From Methylorubrum extorquens (GTDB taxonomy: Bacteria; Pseudomonadota; Alphaproteobacteria; Rhizobiales; Beijerinckiaceae): a DNA stretch of 6,218 bases. This document shows positions 1-5,899 of this stretch, piece by piece. Below the pieces are notes generated by a model that worked only from the letters and a program-made list of their open reading frames with translations, searched no databases and was not told the DNA's origin. The DNA lies in the NCBI GenBank assembly GCA_019695455.1, contig JAEUAC010000396.1:1-6218 (forward strand), written 5' to 3'. Within the stretch, counting starts at the first letter, position 1. Each line of letters starts with the position of its first letter. Both the position numbers and the translations under genes were made by a program.

Positions 1-95
1 GAAGCCTACGGCCGCCGCCCCGCACCGTCAATAATCAATTATTCTCCCAGAGAAACATTCTCCTCCCGGGTGGGGGGCCGGTCCTCGGCTGCGGG
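1..95. other. Left-edge intergenic strip, AT-rich core
   Basis: No gene is supported here. The strip lies downstream of the cyclic-nucleotide-binding gene and contains the only AT-rich patch in the window (about 28-62). It holds two small inverted repeats: AATAAT/ATTATT around a 2-base centre (30-43), and GAGAA/TTCTC with a 3-base loop (50-62). Neither is followed by a T-run in the minus direction, so neither is a convincing terminator for the leftward operon. The AT-rich patch fits better as the upstream part of a promoter reading leftward out of the window (separate entry). Confidence 0.6.
3..31 (-). promoter_or_regulatory. Possible sigma70-type promoter reading off the left edge
   Basis: On the minus strand, TTGACG (plus positions 26-31) is followed after exactly 17 bases by TAGGCT (3-8). 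The -35 matches the consensus at five of six positions; the -10 only at three. The run just upstream of the -35 (32-45) is AT-rich against a background of over 70% GC, as an UP element would be. Any gene it serves lies outside the window, so this is a pattern match only. Confidence 0.3.
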
Positions 96-551
96 TCAGG
101 CCGGGTGGGCGAGGCTGCGGGCGAGGAGCTGGGCGTTGGTGCGCTCGAGGCGGCTGGCGAGCTCGCGCATGACGGCGATCGACATCTGCGGGAACTGGGA
201 CAGCAGCTCCAGGAAGACGCGCTTGTCGATGCGGAGCGCCGAGGCCGGCTCCGCCGCGATCACGGTCGCGGAGCGGGGCGTGTCGGACAGGATGCCCATC
301 TCTCCCACGAGCGCGTTGCGGCCGAGTTCGGCCACCACCACCTCGCCGCCGCCGTCCGACAGGACCACCTCGGCGCGTCCGTCGAGGATCACGTAGGCGG
401 CGTCCGCGGCGTCGCCCTGCACGAAGAAGGCCTGCCCCTTGGAGAAGTAGATCCGCTCCGACGTGAAGGCGAGGAGCTTCAGGCGCGACGGCTCGATGTC
501 GCGGAACATCGGCACCTGCCGCAGCGATTGGACTTCCGTCTCGAGCGTCAT
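96..551 (-). CDS. Stand-alone cyclic nucleotide-binding domain protein
   Basis: A 151-residue soluble protein that is essentially one cNMP-binding domain of the CAP/PKA type. It starts MTLETEVQSL, has an N-terminal helix reading PMFRDIEPSRLKLLA, then the beta-roll with FVQGDAADAAYVILDGRAEV (about 43-62), the phosphate-binding cassette VGEMGILSDTPRSATV (82-97) and a C-terminal helix (about 108-145). The two key cassette residues are present: Glu84, which contacts the ribose hydroxyl in the family, and Arg93, which contacts the cyclic phosphate, so ligand binding is plausible. The protein ends after the C-helix with no helix-turn-helix, so it is not a Crp/Fnr transcription factor, and there is no catalytic domain. 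The ATG at 551 is preceded by GAGGA with 5-base spacing. The gene begins 17 bases after the ABC gene stops and is surely co-transcribed with it. I infer it acts on that protein, or as an adaptor beside it. Ligand (cAMP or cGMP) is unknown. The domain call is secure; the role is inference. Confidence 0.93.
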   Translation of the reverse strand: MTLETEVQSLRQVPMFRDIEPSRLKLLAFTSERIYFSKGQAFFVQGDAADAAYVILDGRAEVVLSDGGGEVVVAELGRNALVGEMGILSDTPRSATVIAAEPASALRIDKRVFLELLSQFPQMSIAVMRELASRLERTNAQLLARSLAHPA

Positions 552-556
552 GGAAT

Positions 557-561
557 TCCTC
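557..561 (-). promoter_or_regulatory. Ribosome binding site of the cNMP-binding gene
   Basis: On the minus strand GAGGA lies 5 bases before the ATG at 551, inside the 17-base gap after the ABC gene's TAG stop (569-571). It is the clearest Shine-Dalgarno match in the window and fixes the start. The same reading frame stays open far upstream across the whole ABC gene, so frame length alone would not have shown where this gene begins. Confidence 0.75.
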
Positions 562-568
562 GGGTCCG

Positions 569-3244
569 CTATTCGGCCGCCTCGGCCCGGGCGGGGGCCG
601 AGGACGGGACGGGGTCGACCGCCACGTGTCCGCCCTCGAAGCGGATCTGGACGTCGAACTTGGCCGCCTCGCGTGCATTCGGCAACACGGCCGCGAAGCT
701 GCGCCCGGCCTGGACCTCGCGCAGCAGGGCGAGCGCGTCCGCGAACCGCGCCTCGCCGAGCGGCGCGAGCGCGCCGTCGACGACGAGGAGATCGGGCCGC
801 TTCACGACGGAGCGGAGCAGGTTCACGGCGCCGCGCTGCGCGCCCGTGAGGAGGCGTCCGGCCGGGCCGACCTGGTGGTCCAGCCCGACGCGCTCGATGT
901 CGGCCTTCAGGTCGAGCTCGCCCACGACCTCGGCGCCCTCGCGGCGGACGCGCTCGCGCGCATTCGCCACCCGCTGGTTGACGCGGCCGAAGAGGAGGTT
1001 GTCGCGCACGGGGGCGGCCGGGTTGAGCTGCGCCGGCTCGTAGAACTGCACGGCGCCGACGCCGTCCTGCAGCATCGCGTGGACGGCCGCCCGGCCCTGC
1101 AGGATGCGGGCCGCGATCGCGTCGTCGACGAGGCCGAGCCGGTGGCGCGGCTCGACATAGGGCAGCGTCAGGGCCAGCACGAGGTCCCGGTCGTCCCGCG
1201 TGGCCCCGCCCCGGCCCGACTGGCCGAAGCGCTTCACGATCTCGTCGTACTCGTCGAGCTCGTCGGCGTGGACGAAGGAGAACTGCTCGAACAGCGGATG
1301 GCCGGCCGGCAGCCCCTTGAAGATGTCCGTCATCGTCTCGGCGATGCGGGCGCCCATGCGGACGAGGTCGTCGGTGAGCTTCGCCTTGTCGAGCGCGGCC
1401 CGGAAGCCGGCATGAGTCGCGAGCGCGCGCCCCATCAGGTCCTGGCTCGTCGGCACCCCGAAGAGCAGGTTCTCGGCGATGCTCGACTGGCTGTTGAACA
1501 GGGCCGGATCGAAGGGCTCGACCAAGTCCCCCAGGCCCTGCTCGGCCAGCCGCTCGCGCAGCCGCTCCCGGGCCTCCACGATGCGCTCGGCGAGCTTCGC
1601 GTTCCGCTCGGGATCGATCATGCCGTCGAGGCCGAACCGGTACAGGTCCTCGCCGAAGCCGAGCCGCTTCAGGTACTCGACGATGCGGTCGTCGAGCTCC
1701 GCCGCGGAGCCGACCTCGGCCGTCTCGATGTCCACCCACGAGCGGTCGGCCGTGTCGACGGGGTTGCCCGTGCGGAGCGCCTCGTCGCGCCGCGTCGCGT
1801 CGGCCTCGTCGTCCGGCTCGACGGCCCGCTGGCGCAGGCCGTAGAGGATGTTGTCGCGCAGCGAGCCCGGGAACAGGATCGGGTCGCTGCCCGCATACGA
1901 GATGTGGCGCGCCGCCACCCGCCGCGGCAGGTGCGCGACCGCCCGCCCGCCGATCGCCACCTCGCCGCCATGCGGCACCGGCCGGCCCGCGATCACCCGG
2001 GCGAACGCGCTCGCCGCGACGCTGCCGTCGTTCACGATCGCCATGTGGCTCGGCAGGTCGAGCGAGAGGTCCGCGCCGTCGACGACGAGGGTGCCGTGAT
2101 GGTCCGGGATGGTCAGCCCGCGGATCTCGAGCGGCCCCGCGAACGGCACGTCCTCGAACGGCCCCTCCTCCTCCGGCATCAGCTTCTCGGCCGAGAAGTA
2201 GCCGACGACCTGGTCGTACTTCACCTGCACGTCGAGGCGCTGCTGGTCCCAGTCGATCAGCTCCTTCAGGGGCGGCGGCAGCTCGCGATAGGCCGCGATG
2301 ACGGCGACGAGCTGGCCGATGTCGAGCCGGCCCTGCAGGGCGAAGTAGCCGCCGACGGCGTAGAAGAAGAACGGCGTCATCTGCGCGAGCAGGTTGTTCA
2401 GGAATTTGACGATGAACTTCCGCTTGTAGATCTTGAAGCGGATGTCGAAGAGCTCGTGCAGCCGGCCGCCGATCTCCGCCCGCTCCCACCGGGCCGTGTC
2501 GTGGACGTGGACCGCCTCCATGCCGTCGACGACCTCGCCGATCCGGCCCGCGAGGCGGCGGGAGGCGAGCTGGCGCATGCGGCCGAGCCGGAGCAGCTCC
2601 CGCCGCATGCGGGGGATGATGGTGAACTGGATGGCCACGACGCCGCCGGCGAGGAGCCCCAGCCAGACGCTCTGCATCAGGATGAAGAGGAGCGCCGTGA
2701 GGGCCTGCGTGCCGAGGAAGACCGGCTGGATGAACGCGTCGCCGATGAAGCCGCCGATCGGCTCCACCTCGTCCTTGATGATCGTCGCGGCCTCGGACGA
2801 CTTCACGGTCCGCATCGTGTCGGGCGTGAAGCGGAGCGCCGTCGCGAACAGCTCGAAGCGCATGCGGCGCATCATGCGCTCGCCGAGCGCGCCCTTGGCC
2901 ACGTTGATCCAGTACTTGAAGAAGCCGTTCACGAGCACGAAGAACAGGAAGAGGAACGACAGCCCGTAGAGGAGCTGCAGGCGCCCGACCTGGAAGCCCT
3001 CGAACAGGTGCCAGCCGTCCCCGCCGCCGCCGAGCCAGGCCGGCCAGCGCAGGCTCATGGCCAGGAAGGGCGCCGTCATCCGGCCCTGCTCGAAGGCGTG
3101 GCCCTGGATGGCCTCGTTCACGATGCGGCGCGGCAGATCGAGCGACACATAGTAGAAGGGCAGCGACGCGATCACCACGAAGAAGATGATCAGCTGGTCG
3201 CGCTTCGAGTGCCGCCAGATGTAGCGGAACAGGCTCTTCGACAT
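569..3244 (-). CDS. ABC-exporter-like membrane protein with degenerate, expanded ATPase domain
   Basis: An 891-residue inner-membrane protein built like a half-size ABC exporter (membrane domain then nucleotide-binding domain), but about 300 residues longer than usual. Hydrophobic segments lie near residues 17-34, 89-109, 171-190, 192-211, 281-302 and 308-319. The ATPase half starts near 371. Its Walker A position reads NDGSVAAS (405-412), with Ala411 in place of the catalytic Lys. The Q-loop region reads ISYAGSDPILFPGSL (448-462), with Ser453 where Gln is expected. About 265 residues then intervene (470-734). The signature reads LTGAQ (799-803) instead of LSGGQ. Walker B is LLVVDG (819-824): Asp823 is kept but Gly824 replaces the catalytic Glu. 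Pro855 stands at the H-loop His position. ATP hydrolysis therefore looks lost, although the fold and reading frame are intact and it is not a broken gene. From memory, related long ABC proteins of proteobacteria share the insertion, some with a more normal Walker A. Substrate unknown; the divergent glycosyltransferases suggest a glycan or glycolipid. The start is the ATG at 3244, just before the first basic/hydrophobic segment. It heads the leftward unit. Confidence 0.9.
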   Translation of the reverse strand: MSKSLFRYIWRHSKRDQLIIFFVVIASLPFYYVSLDLPRRIVNEAIQGHAFEQGRMTAPFLAMSLRWPAWLGGGGDGWHLFEGFQVGRLQLLYGLSFLFLFFVLVNGFFKYWINVAKGALGERMMRRMRFELFATALRFTPDTMRTVKSSEAATIIKDEVEPIGGFIGDAFIQPVFLGTQALTALLFILMQSVWLGLLAGGVVAIQFTIIPRMRRELLRLGRMRQLASRRLAGRIGEVVDGMEAVHVHDTARWERAEIGGRLHELFDIRFKIYKRKFIVKFLNNLLAQMTPFFFYAVGGYFALQGRLDIGQLVAVIAAYRELPPPLKELIDWDQQRLDVQVKYDQVVGYFSAEKLMPEEEGPFEDVPFAGPLEIRGLTIPDHHGTLVVDGADLSLDLPSHMAIVNDGSVAASAFARVIAGRPVPHGGEVAIGGRAVAHLPRRVAARHISYAGSDPILFPGSLRDNILYGLRQRAVEPDDEADATRRDEALRTGNPVDTADRSWVDIETAEVGSAAELDDRIVEYLKRLGFGEDLYRFGLDGMIDPERNAKLAERIVEARERLRERLAEQGLGDLVEPFDPALFNSQSSIAENLLFGVPTSQDLMGRALATHAGFRAALDKAKLTDDLVRMGARIAETMTDIFKGLPAGHPLFEQFSFVHADELDEYDEIVKRFGQSGRGGATRDDRDLVLALTLPYVEPRHRLGLVDDAIAARILQGRAAVHAMLQDGVGAVQFYEPAQLNPAAPVRDNLLFGRVNQRVANARERVRREGAEVVGELDLKADIERVGLDHQVGPAGRLLTGAQRGAVNLLRSVVKRPDLLVVDGALAPLGEARFADALALLREVQAGRSFAAVLPNAREAAKFDVQIRFEGGHVAVDPVPSSAPARAEAAE
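986..1117 (-). repeat. Diverged internal repeat, copy 2, in the ABC protein
   Basis: Encodes residues 710-753. It aligns with residues 551-596 of the same protein with a 2-residue gap: a helical stretch (IAARILQGRAAVHAML against LAERIVEARERLRERL), then a motif ending RDNLLFG against AENLLFG. The end also matches the canonical Q-loop region at 454-469, which ends RDNILYG. The similarity is at protein level; the DNA has diverged. This copy sits about 45 residues before the signature motif, close to the spacing expected of a true Q-loop region. Confidence 0.6.
1457..1594 (-). repeat. Diverged internal repeat, copy 1, in the ABC protein
   Basis: Encodes residues 551-596: a charged amphipathic helix rich in Arg and Glu, followed by EPFDPALFNSQSSIAENLLF and Gly596. 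The second half resembles the Q-loop region of an ABC ATPase (a DPxLF segment then ENxxFG). It is the partner of residues 710-753. Both copies lie within, or form the end of, the long extra segment between the first Q-loop region and the signature. Confidence 0.6.
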
Positions 3245-3253
3245 GCGGCCGCG

Positions 3254-3263
3254 ACCCTAGCAC
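3254..3263 (-). promoter_or_regulatory. Possible extended -10 for the ABC gene
   Basis: The minus strand reads GTGCTAGGGT, an extended -10 pattern (TGnTAGGGT) sharing GTGCTAG with the opposite promoter. No good -35 is seen. The element ends only 9 bases before the ATG at 3244, so use as a promoter would give an almost leaderless mRNA. The AGGG inside it could instead serve as a distant, weak Shine-Dalgarno sequence. Confidence 0.25.
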
Positions 3264-3296
3264 TCCCGAACGGCCGGCGCGATGCCCCGATCGCGT

Positions 3297-3310
3297 CCGT
3301 CGCGCGACGG
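3297..3310. promoter_or_regulatory. Perfect 14-bp palindrome, candidate operator
   Basis: CCGTCGC followed directly by its reverse complement GCGACGG. It lies almost midway between the two outward-facing -10 candidates, where a dimeric regulator could act on both units. In GC-rich DNA such a palindrome can arise by chance, so the call rests on position as much as on symmetry. Confidence 0.35.
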
Positions 3311-3332
3311 CGGGGCGTGCGTCCGCCGGGGG

Positions 3333-3360
3333 GTGAACCGCGCGCCGTTCGTGCTAGACT
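3333..3360 (+). promoter_or_regulatory. Likely promoter of the glycosyltransferase operon
   Basis: An extended -10, TGCTAGACT (3352-3360), with a weak -35 GTGAAC at 3333-3338 (spacing 16). Transcription would start near 3367, giving a leader of about 35 bases to the ATG at 3402. CTAG is rare in GC-rich genomes, which makes the element stand out. This placement also argues against translation from the upstream ATG at 3282. Confidence 0.4.
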
Positions 3361-3401
3361 GGGACGTCCGCCGGCCAGCCCGGCTCGGTCGGGGCGGCCG
3401 G

Positions 3402-4637
3402 ATGGTGCAGCGCAGCCTGGATGAGAGGGCGGCCGGGCCGGTCGGGGCCCGGGTCCTGATCTACAGCCACGACACGTTCGGCCTCGGCCACATCCGGCGG
3501 GCCCGCGCCATCGCGAACGCGCTGGTGGCCGCACGGCCCGACGTCTCGGTGCTGATCCTGTCCGGCTCGCCGATGGTGGGCTCGTTCGAGTTCGGGCAGG
3601 GCGTCGACTACGTCCGCATCCCGGGCGTCACCAAGCAGCCCGACGGCGACTATCGCTCCCTCAGCCTCAACGTGCCGCTCGACGAGGCGGTCGCCTTCCG
3701 CGAATCGATCATCCTCAAGACGGCCGAGGTGTTCCGGCCCGACCTCCTGATCGTGGACAAGGAGCCCACGGGCTTCCGCGGCGAGATGCTGCCCGCCCTG
3801 GAGCTGCTGCGGGCGCGCGGCTGCCGCATCGTGCTCGGCATCCGGGACGTGCTGGACGACCCGGAGCTCCTGGTGCCCGAATGGGAGCGCAAGGGCGCCG
3901 TGGCGGCGGTCGCGGCCTTCTACGACGAGATCTGGATCTACGGCCTCGAACAGGTCTGCCGGCCGCTCGAGGCCCTGTCGCTGCCCGCGCGGCTCGCCCG
4001 GCACACGCTCTACACGGGCTATCTCCGGCGCGAGGTGCCGGCCCAGCCGACGCTCGCCACCTACCCGCGCGTGACGCGCGGGCCCTTCGTCCTGGTGACG
4101 CCGGGCGGCGGCGGCGACGGCGAGGACGTGATCGACTGGGTCGTCTCGGCCTACGAGGCCGATCCCGCGATCGAGCTCCCCGCGCTCGTCGTGTTCGGGC
4201 CGTTCATGAACCGCGACAACCGGCGCGGCTTCATGGAGCGGATCGGCCGGCACGCGAAGCTCGGCGCGATCGCCTTCGACACGAAGCTCGAATACCTCAT
4301 GCGGCGCGCCGCCGCCGTGGTCGCCATGGGCGGCTACAACACGTTCTGCGAGATCCTGTCGCTCGACAAGCCGTCCCTCGTCGTGCCCCGCACGCGGCCG
4401 CGGCGCGAGCAGCTGATCCGCGCCCGGGCGGCCGAGCGGCTCGGGCTCGTGCGGACCATGATCGACGACGGCCGGGGCCGCGATCCGCTCGCCATGGCGG
4501 CCGCCCTGCGGGCCCTCCCGGGGTCGCCGCCGCCCTCCGCGAGCTACATCCCGGGCCTCCTCGACGGGCTCGACGCGATCCGCGACCGCTTCGCCGAGAG
4601 CGTCGCGCCCCGCAGCGGCCTGCAGGCGGCCGAGTGA
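3402..4637 (+). CDS. MurG/GT28-like glycosyltransferase
   Basis: A 411-residue cytoplasmic protein of GT-B fold resembling the predicted glycosyltransferases grouped with MurG (COG4671-like). The N-terminal Rossmann half opens with VLIYSHDTFGLGHIRRARAI (18-37), the glycine-rich acceptor-side loop of the family, and continues with FRPDLLIVDKEP (111-122). The C-terminal half has the nucleotide-sugar-binding features: FVLVTPGGGGDG (229-240), MGGYNTFCEIL (309-319) and PRREQLIRA (333-341). Glu317 and Gln337 sit where MurG-type enzymes hold the donor sugar nucleotide. No signal peptide or membrane span is seen. The frame is open from an ATG at 3282, but the ATG at 3402 puts the conserved motif at residue 22, as in relatives, and lies just after the proposed promoter, so I chose it. 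The gene overlaps the next by 4 bases (GTGA). Donor and acceptor cannot be told from sequence. First gene of the rightward operon. Confidence 0.88.
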   Translation: MVQRSLDERAAGPVGARVLIYSHDTFGLGHIRRARAIANALVAARPDVSVLILSGSPMVGSFEFGQGVDYVRIPGVTKQPDGDYRSLSLNVPLDEAVAFRESIILKTAEVFRPDLLIVDKEPTGFRGEMLPALELLRARGCRIVLGIRDVLDDPELLVPEWERKGAVAAVAAFYDEIWIYGLEQVCRPLEALSLPARLARHTLYTGYLRREVPAQPTLATYPRVTRGPFVLVTPGGGGDGEDVIDWVVSAYEADPAIELPALVVFGPFMNRDNRRGFMERIGRHAKLGAIAFDTKLEYLMRRAAAVVAMGGYNTFCEILSLDKPSLVVPRTRPRREQLIRARAAERLGLVRTMIDDGRGRDPLAMAAALRALPGSPPPSASYIPGLLDGLDAIRDRFAESVAPRSGLQAAE

Positions 4638-5899
4638 GCCCACCGGCCACGCTCGCGATCGTCGTGAAGGGCTATCCGCGGCTGTCGGAGACCTTCATCG
4701 CGCAGGAGATCCTGGGGCTCGAGACCCGCGGGATCCCGCTCGAGATCTGGTCGCTCCGCCACCCGACCGAGCGGCTGGTCCACCCGATGAACGCCGCGAT
4801 CCGGGCTCCCGTCCGCTACCTGCCGGAATACCTCCACGAGGGCCCGGTCCGGGTGCTGCGCGGCCTCCTCGGCGCGTTCGGCCGGCCGGGCTTCGGCGCG
4901 TTCCTGCGGGCCGGATGGCGCGATCTCCGCCACGACCCGACGGCGAACCGGATGCGGCGCCTCGGCCAGGCGCTGGTGCTCGCCCGGGAGCTGCCGGCCG
5001 GCATCCGCCGCCTCCACGTCCACTACCTGCACACGCCGGCCTCCGTCGTGCGCTACGCGGCGCTGCTGCGGGACCTGCCCTGGAGCTATTCGGCCCACGC
5101 CAAGGACATCTGGACGACGCCCGACCGGGAGCTGCGCGACAAGCTCGCCGCGGCCGCATGGGGCGCGACCTGCACCCGCGACGGGCAGGCGCGTCTCGCG
5201 GCGCTGGCGCCCCGGCCCGACGCGGTCCGCCTCCTCTATCACGGGCTCGATCTCGGCCGCTTCCCGGCGCCGCCGGAGGCCCGCCCGGCCCGCGACGGGA
5301 GCGATCCAGGCGATCCCGTGCGGATCGTCACGGTGGGCCGGGCGGTGGAGAAGAAGGGCTTCGACGACCTGCTGCGGGCGCTGGCGGCGCTGCCGCCCGA
5401 CCTGCACTGGCGCTGCGCGCATGTCGGGTCCGGCGAGCGGCTGGCCGGCCTGAAGGCGCTCGCCGCCGCGCTCGGCATCGCCGAGCGGGTCGCCTTCCTG
5501 GGCGCCAGGACGCAGCCGGACGTGATCGCGCTCCTGCGGGAGGCGGACCTCTTCTGCCTGCCCGCCCGGGCGGCCGGATCGGGCGACCGCGACGGGCTGC
5601 CGAACGTCGTCATGGAGGCCGCCTCGCAGGCGCTTCCGCTCGTCGCGACGGATTTCGCCGGCATCCCGGAATTCGTGCGCGACGGCCTGGACGGCCTGCT
5701 CGTGCCGCCGGGCGACTGGGAGAGCCTGTCCAACGCCCTCAACCGGGCCTGCCGCGATCCGGCGGAGCGCGCCGCGATGGGGCGTTCCGCCTTCGAGCGG
5801 CTGCGCACCGCCTTCGCGGCCGCGCCGGGGCTCGACTGGCTGGCGGCCCGGCTCGGCGAGCCCGCCCCGGACGCCGATCGCGCGATGGCGCGCGCGTGA
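4634..5899 (+). CDS. GT4-type group 1 glycosyltransferase
   Basis: A 421-residue GT-B glycosyltransferase of the colanic-acid/exopolysaccharide type. The N-terminal domain begins LAIVVKGYPRLSETFIAQEI (7-26); the YPxLSETFI signature is typical of this group. It continues with LHVHYLHTPAS (127-137) and SYSAHAKDIW (151-160). The C-terminal domain has the hinge segment LLYHGLDLGRF (200-210), VTVGRAVEKKGFDDLL (232-247; Arg236 and Lys241 normally bind the donor phosphates), and the EX7E region DGLPNVVMEAASQALPLVAT (320-339), followed by GIPEFV (343-348). The first acid of EX7E is Asp320, the second Glu328. The start is the GTG at 4634, whose last two bases lie in the TGA that ends the preceding gene; no later start keeps the N-terminal motif. 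No membrane span or signal peptide. It probably transfers a sugar from a nucleotide donor to a lipid-linked or growing glycan at the cytoplasmic face. Substrates unknown. Confidence 0.9.
   Translation: MSPPATLAIVVKGYPRLSETFIAQEILGLETRGIPLEIWSLRHPTERLVHPMNAAIRAPVRYLPEYLHEGPVRVLRGLLGAFGRPGFGAFLRAGWRDLRHDPTANRMRRLGQALVLARELPAGIRRLHVHYLHTPASVVRYAALLRDLPWSYSAHAKDIWTTPDRELRDKLAAAAWGATCTRDGQARLAALAPRPDAVRLLYHGLDLGRFPAPPEARPARDGSDPGDPVRIVTVGRAVEKKGFDDLLRALAALPPDLHWRCAHVGSGERLAGLKALAAALGIAERVAFLGARTQPDVIALLREADLFCLPARAAGSGDRDGLPNVVMEAASQALPLVATDFAGIPEFVRDGLDGLLVPPGDWESLSNALNRACRDPAERAAMGRSAFERLRTAFAAAPGLDWLAARLGEPAPDADRAMARA

Larger units (their letters stand above)
3245..3401. promoter_or_regulatory. 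Divergent intergenic control region
   Basis: This 157-base stretch separates the leftward ABC/cNMP-binding unit from the rightward glycosyltransferase operon and must hold the promoters of both if they are transcribed locally. It contains a GTGCTAG motif at each side, pointing outward (3257-3263 minus, 3351-3357 plus), and a perfect 14-bp palindrome between them (3297-3310). A plus-strand reading frame runs through part of it from an ATG at 3282. I do not think this is translated, because it adds 40 arginine-rich residues without family resemblance and would lie upstream of the proposed promoter. Confidence 0.6.

Noticed and set aside
36..59. A minus-strand mini-ORF (ATG TTT CTC TGG GAG AAT AAT TGA) behind a GGAGGAG sequence, considered as a leader peptide.
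   Set aside because: Only seven codons with too-short spacing from the Shine-Dalgarno-like run, no run of a regulatory amino acid, and no attenuator structure visible.
50..62. GAGAA/TTCTC hairpin as a terminator for the leftward operon.
   Set aside because: The stem is only 5 bp and AT-containing, and no run of T follows on the minus strand. The weak pattern does not support a terminator call.
1199..1225. A P-loop-like GQSGRGGAT at residues 674-682 of the ABC protein, considered as a displaced Walker A.
   Set aside because: It lacks the Lys (Gly instead), is not followed by a hydrophobic helix, and is not preceded by a beta strand. It lies in the insertion and probably matches by chance.
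96..3263. A single 1055-residue minus-strand protein ending in the cNMP domain.
   Set aside because: Everything before the ATG at 551 in this frame is low-complexity Arg/Ala/Pro/Gly text overlapping the real ABC gene in another frame. Only the last 151 residues are a real protein, with their own ribosome binding site.
3282..3401. Upstream extension of the first glycosyltransferase from the ATG at 3282.
   Set aside because: The 40 extra residues are arginine-rich and unlike the family, and they would be encoded upstream of the likely promoter. The ATG at 3402 fits the family's N-terminus.
626..3424. A 932-residue plus-strand open frame antisense to the ABC gene.
   Set aside because: It has no recognisable domain, has skewed Arg/Glu/His/Leu composition, and is explained by GC-rich codons on the other strand. 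The minus-strand frame has clear membrane and ABC-type features.
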